DNA from: Scytonema sp. UIC 10036
GTDB lineage: Bacteria > Cyanobacteriota > Cyanobacteriia > Cyanobacteriales > Nostocaceae
Reading direction: 5' to 3'
Length of the DNA stretch: 64,000 nucleotides
Assembly: GCF_009725235.1 (NCBI RefSeq)
Contig: NZ_WJFC01000006.1
Location: 1-64,000 of the forward strand
Part shown: positions 9,701 through 18,525 of the stretch, piece by piece
How the letters are laid out: the number at the start of each line of letters is the position of its first letter
Position numbering within the stretch: the stretch's first letter is position 1
Notes under the pieces: generated by a model
Told to the model about the DNA's origin: nothing
Seen by the model: the letters and a program-made list of their open reading frames with translations, nothing else
Database searches by the model: none
Translations under genes and position numbers: made by a program

Positions 9701-12443
9701 GCCTTTGAAACGGATAGGTTGGCAGTGCTACTTTACAACGGGGATAATCTCGGTCAAATCCTGACCAGTCTACTGCTACTCCTTGTGTGTATAATTGCCC
9801 TAAACTTGAAAGCATTTGTTGCCAATCTTGTTGAGGCGGACGTAACGAAGGCAGCCAGGTGCCTACGTCTTCTGGCAAACATTGACGACCCATTCCCAGG
9901 AGTGTTGGCTTTGGTCCAATTTCTAAAAACAGTTTATATCCTTCGCTATGCACGGTTTGCATACTCTGAGCAAAAAGCACGGGTTGCTGGACATGATCGA
10001 TCCAATACTCTGGGGTAGCAATTTCAGGTGTTGCCTGTTGTCCGGTAACATTAGAAATTAACGGAATTCGCGGTTGAGTGTAGGTGATTTCTTTGGCTAC
10101 GACTTCAAACTCCGCAAGCATGGGTTCCATGAGAGGGGAGTGGAAGGCATGAGACACTTGTAGGGGTTTGGTCTTGATTCCCATCTCTGCCAAACTGCTA
10201 CAAATTGCTTGGATGGCTTCACCAACACCGGAAATCACAATGCTGTCGGGACCGTTGATGGCTGCGATTGCTACCTTGCCTGCATAAGATGCGATCGCCG
10301 AGCGCACCTGCGCCTCTGATGCTAACACTGACACCATCTCTCCGCCACTAGGCAACTGCTGCATTAACCTTCCCCTGGTCGCAATCAGTTTCAGCCCTTC
10401 TTCTAGGCTGAATACTCCTGCTACAGCTGCTGCCACATATTCACCTACACTATGACCCATGACCACGTCTGGTTTGATGCCCCAAGACTGCCACAACTGA
10501 GCCAAGGCATATTCTACTGCAAATAAGGCACTTTGAGTGTAGGCAGTTCGATCTAGAAGTGAGGTATTTTCTCCTTGTGCTGTTTCCTGTGGATAAAGCA
10601 CTTCTAACAAGGGCTTGTCTAGTAGTGGTCGTAGAATTTCGTTGCATTGTTCTAGGGTTTTCCGAAAGGTGGGTTGAGTCTGGTACAACTCCAAACCCAT
10701 GTTGACATACTGAGAACCCTGACCCGTAAAGAGAAAAGCTATTTTGGGCAAGCTCGTGCTGTTGGGGATTTGACCAGAAAATAGTCCTGTCACCTCTTTA
10801 CATGCTGTCAGGTTGCTGAGTTTTGTAGCAAGTTCAGCTTTATCAGAGGTCATCAATGCTAGTCGATAATTAAAATGAGCTCGCCCTGTATTTGCGGTGT
10901 GGCAAATGTCTTCTAGTGCTAATTCTGGATAATTTTTTAGATGATTGGAATAACTATTAACGAGTTCTTCAAGAGCTTTTTGAGTTTTCGCTGAAAGCGC
11001 TAGTATGTGTGATGTACGCTCTAAAGACTTTTCAGTTTTGACTTGTTCTGGCGCTTCTTCTAGAATCATATGTACGTTTGTACCACTAATTCCGAAGGCA
11101 CTGATACCTGCTTTCCTAGGTTGATTGCCTTGATGCCAGGGGATTGCTGAAGTGGGAACGACTAGAGGAAGTTGATGCCAAGGGATATGGGGATTGGGTT
11201 TTTTAAGGTGCAAATGGGGCGGTATTTCTTGATTCTGAAGCGATAAAACCACCTTAATCAAAGCTGAGATTCCTGCTGCTGCTTCCAAATGCCCGACATT
11301 TGTTTTTACTGAACCAACTACCAAGGGTTGATTGTGAGGACGGTTTTTACCATAAACTGCTGCTAAAGACTCTAGCTCAATGGGGTCTCCAAGGGATGTT
11401 CCTGTCCCGTGAGCTTCGACGTAGCTCACCTGATTCGGCTCTACTCTGGCATTTTGTAGTGCTTGCTGAATCACTTCTTTCTGAGCCATCTTGTTGGGAA
11501 CTGTCAGACCGCTACTAGGTCCGTCGTGGTTGGTAGCCGAACCTCGAATCACCGCTAAAATTGAATCCCCATCTGCTATGGCATCACTGAGACGCTTTAG
11601 GACTACCATCCCACATCCTTCCCCCTGCCCGTAACCATCTGCTGCGGCATCAAAAGTTTTGCAGCGACCATCTGGAGCTAATGCTTTCAAGCTGCAACGA
11701 CCGATAGTGCTTAATGGCGATAGAATCAGATTGACTCCGCCTGCGAGGGCGAGATTGCATTCTTTTAAACGCAAACTCTGGCAAGCTAGATGTACGGTTA
11801 ATAAAGAAGAGGAACAAGCAGTATCTAACTGAATATTTGGTCCTTGTAAGCCAAGGAAGTGAGAAATGCGACCTACAGCCATACTGCGGGAGTTACCCGT
11901 GCCAGAATGGACATCCATTGAGGAGAGTTTCTCAAAATCTTGAAACCGTTGGCCATAGTCGTCTGTGCAAATGCCCACATATACACCTGTTTGACTGTGC
12001 CTGAGTTTTGCTGGTGTTTGTCCTGCGTTTTCTAGGGCTTCCCAGGTGACTTCTAAAAGCAGTCTTTGTTGGGGGTCTAAACTCGCTGTTTCCCTGGGGG
12101 AAATACCAAAAAATAAGGGATCGAACCGATCCACTTGTTGGATGAAGCCACCTTGTTTGGTGTAGGTTTTCCCTTGAGCTTCAGGGTTTGGATCGTAGTA
12201 GGCATCAACATCCCATCGACCAGAAGGTACTTCTGTTACAGCATCGAGCCCTTCGTGTAATAAACGCCAGAATGAGGAAGGGTCATTTGCATTACCAGGA
12301 AACCGACAACCTATACCAATAATAGCGATTGGTTCAGTTTTTTCTTTGTTGACTGCTTCAAGTCTATTTCGCATCTCTTTAATAGTTTGAAGCACTTCTT
12401 GAGAGGAAACCGCTTGTTGTTCTGTTTGTGAAATATTGGTCAT
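6756..12443 (-). CDS. Modular type I PKS: KS-AT-MT-KR-ACP
   Basis: The first ATG likely to be used is at 12443, one nt after the upstream stop (12445); an earlier in-frame codon at 12506 would lie inside the upstream gene. The resulting 1895-residue protein has an N-terminal coiled-coil docking helix (about 10-32) and a KS (about 37-465, Cys210 in DTACSSS, HGTGT and NVGH present). The AT is at about 560-880 (GQGSQ; Ser665 in GHSVGEY; HAFHS present). A SAM methyltransferase is at about 980-1290 (VLDFGCG near 1065). The KR is at about 1340-1720 (GGLGALG, an LDD motif that suggests B-type stereochemistry, and the active Tyr in GNYAAAN). The ACP carries Ser1844 in GMDSL. All catalytic residues I can check are intact. 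The MT is homologous to the MT at 41330-42080 in the trans-AT cluster, which probably O-methylates; C- versus O-methylation is undecided. Confidence 0.93.
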   Translation of the reverse strand: MTNISQTEQQAVSSQEVLQTIKEMRNRLEAVNKEKTEPIAIIGIGCRFPGNANDPSSFWRLLHEGLDAVTEVPSGRWDVDAYYDPNPEAQGKTYTKQGGFIQQVDRFDPLFFGISPRETASLDPQQRLLLEVTWEALENAGQTPAKLRHSQTGVYVGICTDDYGQRFQDFEKLSSMDVHSGTGNSRSMAVGRISHFLGLQGPNIQLDTACSSSLLTVHLACQSLRLKECNLALAGGVNLILSPLSTIGRCSLKALAPDGRCKTFDAAADGYGQGEGCGMVVLKRLSDAIADGDSILAVIRGSATNHDGPSSGLTVPNKMAQKEVIQQALQNARVEPNQVSYVEAHGTGTSLGDPIELESLAAVYGKNRPHNQPLVVGSVKTNVGHLEAAAGISALIKVVLSLQNQEIPPHLHLKKPNPHIPWHQLPLVVPTSAIPWHQGNQPRKAGISAFGISGTNVHMILEEAPEQVKTEKSLERTSHILALSAKTQKALEELVNSYSNHLKNYPELALEDICHTANTGRAHFNYRLALMTSDKAELATKLSNLTACKEVTGLFSGQIPNSTSLPKIAFLFTGQGSQYVNMGLELYQTQPTFRKTLEQCNEILRPLLDKPLLEVLYPQETAQGENTSLLDRTAYTQSALFAVEYALAQLWQSWGIKPDVVMGHSVGEYVAAAVAGVFSLEEGLKLIATRGRLMQQLPSGGEMVSVLASEAQVRSAIASYAGKVAIAAINGPDSIVISGVGEAIQAICSSLAEMGIKTKPLQVSHAFHSPLMEPMLAEFEVVAKEITYTQPRIPLISNVTGQQATPEIATPEYWIDHVQQPVLFAQSMQTVHSEGYKLFLEIGPKPTLLGMGRQCLPEDVGTWLPSLRPPQQDWQQMLSSLGQLYTQGVAVDWSGFDRDYPRCKVALPTYPFQRQRYWWEVEENNDKTVSTPIVNLLNQGATEELAQELELAGELTAQERQLLPKLLELLVKRQQNYLEFKGGIVHEYYNAVAILGQEQAGNQADARSESAFLTFGLFPDKVPGFSWIKCLTEANQEQSRQMIVESQKDLRKLLFAQVDFSSCQKVLDFGCGYASDLIQLAQKYEHLQLNGYTISSEQAKLGSTKVAEKQLQERVKIFNRDSAKDEFPDRYDLVFGFEVAHHILDKKSLFTNIGNHLNQQGYLVLADFISNSEFTIDHQETSSYFITKSEWVELLSQHQLQLVAAIDVSPEISNFLYDPDFEQRLEQLYQKNRDENVKAGFKSYYQLGKVLSKGIASYVLLTAQKQQQLSKEKIAEWNQQMLAQLSSYSEVTPQRWLYELEWQPQKQSTPEEQKQKQTTGNWLLFIEPGAVAEELVKKLGEECILVSPGLSYQQIDNKHYQLNPTVPEEFKRLLGEITSQNSQLQGIVHLWAVPTTNSQLEKAIEYGCASLLHLVQALVQTQQQQVAPLWVVTQGAVSVGTDHEAVQVQQTPVWGLGRVVALEHPELQCRLLDLEPNTKEEGLVQLLYQELISKDDENQIAYRQGERRVARLVRQQKQTTTEQQQEIIITPEGSYLITGGLGALGLQLAKWLADKGAKHLVLTGRRKPSEKAQQTITQLEEAGVEVSVLLGDVSVKQDAASILEKVQASLPPLQGVIHAAGVLDDGVLQQMNWERFTKVMAPKVQGAWHLHQLTQELPLDFFVCFSSAASLLGSTGQGNYAAANAFLDGLASHRRALGLPGLSVNWGAWGEGGMAARLADQFQSRIRSLGMSSIPPEEGLQILDRLLGQSATLVGVFPVNWSQFAKQLPPGMKMPVLEAFIDSQSVAKETQTNEFLLKLKAARASDRPQLMTNYLQGVVGQLLGFPDSQMLDPQLGFFDMGMDSLLALELRNLLQTNLGCVLSATVLFEFSNIQDFAEHLITKIFGSIDVLEGEL

Positions 12444-12444
12444 T

Positions 12445-15400
12445 TTAGATTTCTTGGTTAAGTAGAAGTTGAATTTCTTTAAGTTCGTCTTGAAGAGCCG
12501 TTGCAATTAATTCCTCTTTAATGGCATTCGCGATCGCATCTTCACATAGTGGTTTGAGTTCAGTCTCTACAATAGTTTGTTTCTTCTCATATTTATCAAT
12601 TTCATATTTTTCCTCTAGTTCCCCTACAAAAATTTTTGTTATTAAATACTTAGCCAGATCTTGAATGTTATAGTGCTCAGATAATGTTGTGACTGAAATT
12701 GAACAGCCGAAACTTCTCTCTAACAGATTCTTGAGTTCCAGCATCATCGTATGGTTCATGCCCATATCAAAGAACCCCAACTGTGAATCTGGGATTTGGG
12801 AGTCATCAAACCCTAACAGTTCACCAACTACACCTTGTAGGTAATGTAGCATTAGTTGCAGGCGTTCTCTGGTTGGAGTTTTCTCAAGTTGCTGTAAAAT
12901 GCCTGAGTATTGTTCTGAAGATTGACCAAATTTTTGAGTTCGAGTCGTTAAAATTTTCAAAAGTTTAGGTAGCAATTTTTGCTCTTGTTCTGTCAATTCT
13001 TCCGAAAAGTTTAGCTCCTCTAGCAACTTATCTGTATCAATTTGACTCAGTATTTCAGCTATTGGATTTAGGCTATTTTCTAGGATACCTTTTTGATGTC
13101 CATTTGCACAAGCTTCCAGTCGGTAGCGTTGTCTTTGAAATGGATAAGTAGGCAGTGCTACTTTATAACGGGGATAATCTTGGTCAAACCTTGACCAATC
13201 CACCTTCACCCCTTTCACATACAACTGCCCTAAACTGGAGAGCATCTGTTGCCAATCTTCTTGAGGCGGGTTTAATGAAGGCAACCATAATCCCACATTC
13301 TCTGGCAACAATTGACGAACCATTTCCAAGAGTATTGGCTTTGGTCCTATTTCCAAGAACAGTTCATATCCTGACTGATGCAGGATTTGCATACTTTGAG
13401 CAAAATACACGGGTTGCCCGACATGGTCTATCCAATATTCAGGGGTGGCGATTTCTGGTGTTGCCTTTTGTCCAGTAAAATTAGAGATTATGGGTATCTG
13501 AGGCTGATTGTAGGTGACTTCTTTGGCTACGGCTTCAAACTCCCCTGGCATAGATTCCATTTGCCTTCCCCTAGTGGCAACCAGTTTCAGACCATCTTCT
13601 AAGCTGAATACTCCTGCGACGGTTGCTGCCACATATTCTCCAACACCATAACCCATAACCACATCTGGTTTGATGCCCCAAGATTGCCACAACTGAGCCA
13701 AGGCATATTCTATTGCCAACAGAGCCGATTGACTGTAAGTGCTTCGATTTAGAAGTGAGGAATTTTCTGTAAGTTCTGTTGATTGTGGATAAAGCACTGA
13801 TAATAAGGGTGTCTCTAGTAATGGTCGCAGAATGCGATCGCATTCCTCTAAAGTTTGACGAAAAGTGGGTTGAGTTTGGTATAACTGCCAACCCATATTG
13901 ACATCCTGGGAACCCTCACCCGTAAAGATAAAAGCTACTTTTGGACTTTCGCCTCTTGCTTGTCCTCTCACCAGTCCATTTATCCGATCGACCTTCATGA
14001 AAGCTGTCAGTTGTTTGTGCAATTCAACGTTAGATTCAGCGACTACCGCTAATCTTTGTTCAAAATGGGCACGCCCCGTATTGGCTGTGAAGCAAATATT
14101 TGCCGTTGATGCTTCTTGATGTGACTGCAAATATCCTTGATATTTTTTGACCAGTTCCCCCAAAGCCAACTCATTCTTTGCCGAAAGAGTTAAGATGTGT
14201 AAGGGTCGCTCAACTTCTGTTACCCTTTGAGTTTTTGGCTCTGGTGCCTCTTCAAGAACCACATGAGCATTAACACCCCCAACTCCAAAGGAGCTTACAC
14301 CAGCTCTCCGAGGTACGACTTCCCCATCTGGCGTTTTTAACTGTTGCCATTCTTGGGTTTCAGAGACTATATAAAAGGGGCTATTCTCTAACTGAATACG
14401 CGGATTTAATTGCTGAAAATTTAGAATCTTGGGCAATTTTTTGTGCTTCATTGCCAAGAGAACCTTAATCACCCCAGCAATTCCTGCTGCTCCTTCCAAA
14501 TGTCCAATATTTGTTTTAACTGTCCCTAGACCACAATAGTGTTTTGCAGACCTTGGCAGTTTATACTCTTGATAGAGTTGTTTGAAACTTCGTTTCAGAG
14601 CATTAATTTCAATTGGGTCTCCCAAGGGAGTCCCAGTGCCATGAGCTTCAATATAGGAAACTGTATTAGGGGGGACATTGGCTTTGCTATACGCAGCACG
14701 TACCACTTGGGCTTGGGCATAAATACTGGGAGAAGTCAAAGTTCTTGATTTTCCGCCATGATTCACAGCCATCCCTTTAATCACACCATAGATCTGGTCT
14801 CGATCCTCAATAGCTTTTGCCAGAGGTTTTAATAAAATTATCCCTGCTCCTTCCCCTCTAACATACCCATCTGCATGGCTGTCAAAACTATGGCATTGTC
14901 CTGTTGGAGACAACATCCCTAATTGGCTCATTTGGATGTATACTGTTGGTAAATTCATAACACTAATTCCACCCACCAGTGCTATTTCACATTCTTTTTC
15001 TTTTAGAGCATTGATGGCTAGATGGAGCGCTACTAGTGAACTGGAGCAAGCTGTGTCCACAGGAACACTTGGACCGCGAAAATCAAAGAAGTAAGAAATT
15101 CGGTTAGGAATCATGCAAGTCCAAGTTCCTGTTCCAATATGTCCCTCTATGTTTTCTCTATCTTGGTTCAAAAAAAGGATTGAATCGTAATTACAAGCTC
15201 CAATAAAAACACCAACGGAACTTCCTGATAGTTGAGATGGTGAATACCCAGCGTCTTCCAAACAAGACCAACTCAATTCGAGCATCAACCTCTGCTGCGG
15301 GTCGATCGCTTTAGCTTCACGAGGAGAGATTCCAAAAAATTGGGGATCGAACTCGTCTGAAGCCTCTATCAGTCCAGACCATTTACTAATACTTTTATTG

Positions 15401-15669
15401 CGCTCTTGAGGATTGAGAGAATAATACTTCTGCACATCCCACCTTTCGGGAGGAATTTCGTTAATGCTATTGACTCCTTGTTCCAGGTTGAACCAGAATT
15501 GTTCGCAGTCATTAGCTCCTGGAAAGCGACAACTAATACCGATAACAGCGATCGCTTGACTCTTGTGTTGTTTTGTCTCTTCGTTTTGGGTGCTTGCTTG
15601 CTTTTGTACTTCAACTTCCTCTTGGTTGGAAGAAAAAGACTCCTTGTCTGGTTGGAAATTTTGATTCAT
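12445..15669 (-). CDS. Degenerate PKS module: intact KS, inactivated AT and inactivated ACP
   Basis: This 1074-residue KS-AT-ACP protein has a C-terminal coiled-coil docking tail. The KS (about 38-470) is complete: Cys208 in DTACSSS, HGTGT, NIGH. The KS carries a longer segment before the second His (SFKQLYQEY...), resembling the trans-AT KSs of the neighbouring locus more than the KS of its own partner. The AT is broken in three ways: GQGSQ reads GEGSQ, GHSxG reads GYGVG (Gly675 in place of the Ser), and about 80 residues including the HAFHS segment are missing near residue 705, although the frame stays open. In the ACP the GMDSL motif reads GMNHT (His973 in place of the pantetheine Ser). 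Cargo loading on this protein therefore looks impossible. It may act only as a KS or scaffold, or be a decaying gene. Confidence 0.9.
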   Translation of the reverse strand: MNQNFQPDKESFSSNQEEVEVQKQASTQNEETKQHKSQAIAVIGISCRFPGANDCEQFWFNLEQGVNSINEIPPERWDVQKYYSLNPQERNKSISKWSGLIEASDEFDPQFFGISPREAKAIDPQQRLMLELSWSCLEDAGYSPSQLSGSSVGVFIGACNYDSILFLNQDRENIEGHIGTGTWTCMIPNRISYFFDFRGPSVPVDTACSSSLVALHLAINALKEKECEIALVGGISVMNLPTVYIQMSQLGMLSPTGQCHSFDSHADGYVRGEGAGIILLKPLAKAIEDRDQIYGVIKGMAVNHGGKSRTLTSPSIYAQAQVVRAAYSKANVPPNTVSYIEAHGTGTPLGDPIEINALKRSFKQLYQEYKLPRSAKHYCGLGTVKTNIGHLEGAAGIAGVIKVLLAMKHKKLPKILNFQQLNPRIQLENSPFYIVSETQEWQQLKTPDGEVVPRRAGVSSFGVGGVNAHVVLEEAPEPKTQRVTEVERPLHILTLSAKNELALGELVKKYQGYLQSHQEASTANICFTANTGRAHFEQRLAVVAESNVELHKQLTAFMKVDRINGLVRGQARGESPKVAFIFTGEGSQDVNMGWQLYQTQPTFRQTLEECDRILRPLLETPLLSVLYPQSTELTENSSLLNRSTYSQSALLAIEYALAQLWQSWGIKPDVVMGYGVGEYVAATVAGVFSLEDGLKLVATRGRQMESMPGEFEAVAKEVTYNQPQIPIISNFTGQKATPEIATPEYWIDHVGQPVYFAQSMQILHQSGYELFLEIGPKPILLEMVRQLLPENVGLWLPSLNPPQEDWQQMLSSLGQLYVKGVKVDWSRFDQDYPRYKVALPTYPFQRQRYRLEACANGHQKGILENSLNPIAEILSQIDTDKLLEELNFSEELTEQEQKLLPKLLKILTTRTQKFGQSSEQYSGILQQLEKTPTRERLQLMLHYLQGVVGELLGFDDSQIPDSQLGFFDMGMNHTMMLELKNLLERSFGCSISVTTLSEHYNIQDLAKYLITKIFVGELEEKYEIDKYEKKQTIVETELKPLCEDAIANAIKEELIATALQDELKEIQLLLNQEI

Positions 15670-16057
15670 CTTAAAACTTCGCTTGAGTTCGTAAACCTTA
15701 GCTTCTTTAAAAAAGGATAATGTACAACATGAGTGATTTTAATCGCTGCCGAGTTATGGAGAACGAATTGTCAGATTTCGACTGATAATCGTTTGTAAAA
15801 TATTAGCTTATCTGGTCTAAAATTTTGTTGAATTAACGCTTTCAAAGTATTTGCCGTTTAATCAACAGCTTAAGATAATAATAAGATAATATTGTATTGC
15901 TTGCAATCCTTCCTGCAATAATTATCTAAGCAGTGTTGATAAAACATAAGAAGCAGCTTTAGCATACTTTATACTGAGTCTAAACACTTACCCTATAAAT
16001 CTAACACATAAACAGAGCGGTGAGGAAGGCGAGTTCGGTGACTTTTACTACTAAGGC

Positions 16058-16231
16058 AAACGCATTAAAATTCGGCAAGAACAAGCGTAAAAGGGAACAG
16101 GCAACGCTTAACAGGGAGGAACGACCTGTTAAGCGTTGCCTTGTTGTTGAATCTTTCGACTACATTAGTTTATACATATACAATTGAAGATTATACGCAT
16201 CTTTTGGGGGGGTTAAAATTTTAATGCGTTT
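16058..16231. repeat. 174-bp nested inverted-repeat element
   Basis: The outer arms at 16058-16072 (AAACGCATTAAAATT) and 16217-16231 are perfect 15-bp complements. Inside them lies a second hairpin at 16099-16141. No ORF is carried. The layout, with terminal inverted repeats and an internal palindrome in under 200 bp, is what a MITE-like element or a large structured terminator would look like. Confidence 0.5.
16099..16141 (-). terminator. Perfect 17-bp stem hairpin downstream of the ABC1 kinase gene
   Basis: Arms 16099-16115 (AGGCAACGCTTAACAGG) and 16125-16141 pair perfectly around a 9-nt loop. Read on the minus strand, the stem is followed by TGTTCCCTTTTA. It lies about 130 bp past the stop of the kinase gene, so it probably terminates that transcript. 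Confidence 0.5.
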
Positions 16232-16271
16232 ACCCTGATGTATAAAATTGGTACAGATGTTTTCTGAAGCT

Positions 16272-18119
16272 TTATAAAATACTTTTTCCTTCATATTCCT
16301 TTTGCTCCAAAATAACCGAACAAACTGATAAGGTTCGGAGAAACAATATCATGGCTATAAAGATCAAAATCCATTCTAGGTATGGTATTGACGGTAACTG
16401 TCTGGCAACTTCATCAAACAGTCGATTATGAATGAGTTTAATGCTTTCAAAATGATGCTGAAATAAGAAAGAATACCCTAAGACAACTCCGCAGACCAAT
16501 GTGGCAAATGAGAACATACGTAAACCGAACGCCAGAGCAAGACCAAACTTGTTATTTTTCCCTTCAAAAGGTAACGTTCGCTCCCGTAATTTGGGAAGAA
16601 TCAAAGTGTTATATTCATCCACAGTTTCAAAAAAGTCCCTCATGGATGCCACAATACTCTCAATACGAATCCTCTGAATGAAAGCACGGCGCTCCGCCTG
16701 TTTATTATACGTCCTAATAGTTTTTAAGTAATTAAAATCTGGTGTGAGGTACTGCAGGGAGCCATCCAATGTTAAAAGAGATCTGCTTAGCTTCAAAAAT
16801 CCCCAGTTGCTTGGTAAATTATATTTAGAAGCTACTTTTGCAATTTCACTAGTAACTCCATCCAAGGATTTTTCCTTATATGACAACCCATCGAGCCGGG
16901 ATTTATCTGCCCAAGTTTCAATTCCACGAGCCATTTCCGCACGTAATCTCGGTATGTCTACTCTGGGAACATCTATGGCAAAGCGGATGAAATAGTCAGC
17001 TGCTTTCACGTAATCCTCTTTCCCTATTGCATTAGTGTAGTTTGAGTAGTTAGTCCTCAAATCTTTGTCTAGAGAACCAATGCTTCCAAAGTCAATCATC
17101 ACAAACTTGCTATTACGCACTAAAAATATATTACCAGGATGTAGATCTGCATGATATAAATTATCTTCAAATATTTGTCGAAATAAGGATAAAACTAATT
17201 TTTTTCCCAACTTTTCGCGGTTAAAATTATTTTCCTCATCCCATTTTCTCGCTCTTTCAGGATCGTTATTTAAAGTGTTGATGTAATCAGCCATCAATAC
17301 ACCCGGAATGTACTCCATAACCAAAACTCGACGTTTGGAATATTTTTTATATACTGACGGACTGTAAACACCGTGGTTTCTGAGAGTCTTTTTCATCCGA
17401 CGCATATTAGATGCTTCATAGCGGTAATCTAGCTCCTCAGTAAAAATTTTTTCCAGTGATACTACAGCTTCATCCAAACGCAAATAATTGCCAATATTCA
17501 ACGTTTTCAGCAAATTGATCAAAAGTTTAATGATATCCAAATCCCGCTTGAAAGACTCCTCTAAGCCGGGACGTTGTACTTTGACCACTACAGGGGTTTT
17601 GTTTTTGGACAAAACTGCAGTGTGAATTTGAGCAATAGAGGCAGCTGCTAGCGGTTCTCGATCGAAATCAGCAAAGATTTCATCAATTGGAGCACCCAAT
17701 TCCGATTCAATAGTTGAGCGTACTAACTCTATTGGAAATCCAAGAGCACCATATTGCAGGCGTGTTAATTCGTCGCATATTTCTTGGGGAAAGATGTCTG
17801 TTCTTAATGCTAGTAACTGGCCTGTTTTAACCCATAGACCACCTAACTCTTCAAATATTGCTCGCAACTCGTTTGCTGTTTTTTGTATATCCTGCTTTTT
17901 GACCAATCTGGCAAATAATATGCCTAAAAAATAAATGATAAATCGCCATATTACGTAAATGAGTGAAAACCGCCGAGTGTTAAGTTTCTCAACTATTTTT
18001 ACTTTTTTTCGTTGTTTTTTTTCAATAATTGGTGTAGGAATATATTTTTCCTTAAGCATTTGTTCAAGCAGACGTAAATTATCAACCAGTCTAGAAATAC
18101 TAGCAGCGAATACAGGCAA
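16272..18119 (-). CDS. ABC1/UbiB (AarF)-family atypical kinase
   Basis: This 615-residue protein has the family signature motifs in order: KTGQ in WVKTGQLLALRTD (about residue 98), the Ala-rich LAAASIAQIH loop, the VVVKVQRP lysine, HADLHPGN (about 322), and DFG in MIDFGSIG. Two hydrophobic C-terminal helices (about 540-605) predict membrane attachment. Family members influence quinone or isoprenoid lipid homeostasis and have ATPase or kinase activity; the target here is unknown. The first codon of the frame I used is TTG at 18119. No ATG precedes the in-frame stop just upstream and no Shine-Dalgarno sequence is evident, so the exact start is uncertain. It stands apart from the PKS genes on both sides. 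Confidence 0.88.
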   Translation of the reverse strand: MPVFAASISRLVDNLRLLEQMLKEKYIPTPIIEKKQRKKVKIVEKLNTRRFSLIYVIWRFIIYFLGILFARLVKKQDIQKTANELRAIFEELGGLWVKTGQLLALRTDIFPQEICDELTRLQYGALGFPIELVRSTIESELGAPIDEIFADFDREPLAAASIAQIHTAVLSKNKTPVVVKVQRPGLEESFKRDLDIIKLLINLLKTLNIGNYLRLDEAVVSLEKIFTEELDYRYEASNMRRMKKTLRNHGVYSPSVYKKYSKRRVLVMEYIPGVLMADYINTLNNDPERARKWDEENNFNREKLGKKLVLSLFRQIFEDNLYHADLHPGNIFLVRNSKFVMIDFGSIGSLDKDLRTNYSNYTNAIGKEDYVKAADYFIRFAIDVPRVDIPRLRAEMARGIETWADKSRLDGLSYKEKSLDGVTSEIAKVASKYNLPSNWGFLKLSRSLLTLDGSLQYLTPDFNYLKTIRTYNKQAERRAFIQRIRIESIVASMRDFFETVDEYNTLILPKLRERTLPFEGKNNKFGLALAFGLRMFSFATLVCGVVLGYSFLFQHHFESIKLIHNRLFDEVARQLPSIPYLEWILIFIAMILFLRTLSVCSVILEQKEYEGKSIL

Positions 18120-18207
18120 AAGGCAAAAAATCCCAGGATATGCCAGAAAAATAAATTCCCTAATATTTTAGTTCTTTTGGTGCATCAGTCCTAGATATAT
18201 TGAACAA

Positions 18208-18236
18208 CCCCGCCAAGGCTTAGCCAAAAGGCGGGG
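18208..18236 (-). terminator. GC-rich hairpin after the VHL-repeat gene
   Basis: CCCCGCC (18208-18214) pairs with GGCGGGG (18230-18236) with a small inner GGC/GCC stem. It lies 54 bp past the stop codon (18290) of the frame-corrected repeat protein, and is a likely intrinsic terminator for that minus-strand gene with only a weak T-rich tail. Confidence 0.5.
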
Positions 18237-18289
18237 ATTCTATTTTAATGAGCTTGTCCGATTGGCACAAGATTGATTAATGTGGTGGA

Positions 18290-18525
18290 CTAATAGTCCA
18301 AGATTGTCTTTCTAGATTTTTTTTGCCTAACAATAGCAATCACCGGCTGTACATCATCATCTATTTCCCCTGATTTACGCATAAGAGAAATCGTCTTTTT
18401 TACTTTTTTCAAAAGCCGACCCCTACCTTGCAGAAAATTGTGGATATCATCCTTCTTTTGGCTGCCGAATTCAAGAACAATAGTGTCTGCTTTTTTCCGT
18501 TTACCTTCTTTCTTCTCAATTTTTC
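18290..18525 (-). pseudogene. Out-of-frame DUF6200-like domain at the 3' end of the VHL-repeat gene
   Basis: Read on the minus strand in the frame ending at TAG 18292-18290, this stretch encodes ADTIVLEFGSQKK...GRGRLLKKVKKTI...DDDVQPVIAIVRQKK. That matches the intact small protein at 23523-23762 (NTIILEFGRQKK...GRGRLFKKVARTI...DSVQPVIVIVKQK) nearly end to end. It is joined out of frame to the large protein upstream. Neighbouring near-repeats have six T on the plus strand at 18540-18545 and 18561-18566, but only five at 18520-18524. One more base there would fuse the domain in frame. This is either a true frameshift, a slippage (phase-variable) site, or a sequencing error. Confidence 0.75.

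Larger units (their letters stand above)
15670..16271. other. 600-bp intergenic region with nested inverted repeats
   Basis: No coding sequence is convincing between the start of the degenerate PKS gene (15669) and the end of the ABC1 kinase gene (16272). The left part is A/T-rich and probably holds the promoter of the minus-strand PKS operon. The right part (16058-16231) is a nested inverted-repeat element, described separately. Confidence 0.6.

Noticed and set aside
12444..12506. Extended N-terminus for the KS-AT-MT-KR-ACP protein starting at 12506
   Set aside because: It lies entirely inside the upstream PKS gene; ATG 12443 directly after that gene's stop is the natural start and begins with a normal docking helix.
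7106..15614. Numerous short ORFs antisense to the minus-strand PKS genes
   Set aside because: Shadow frames of conserved PKS domains with no independent support.
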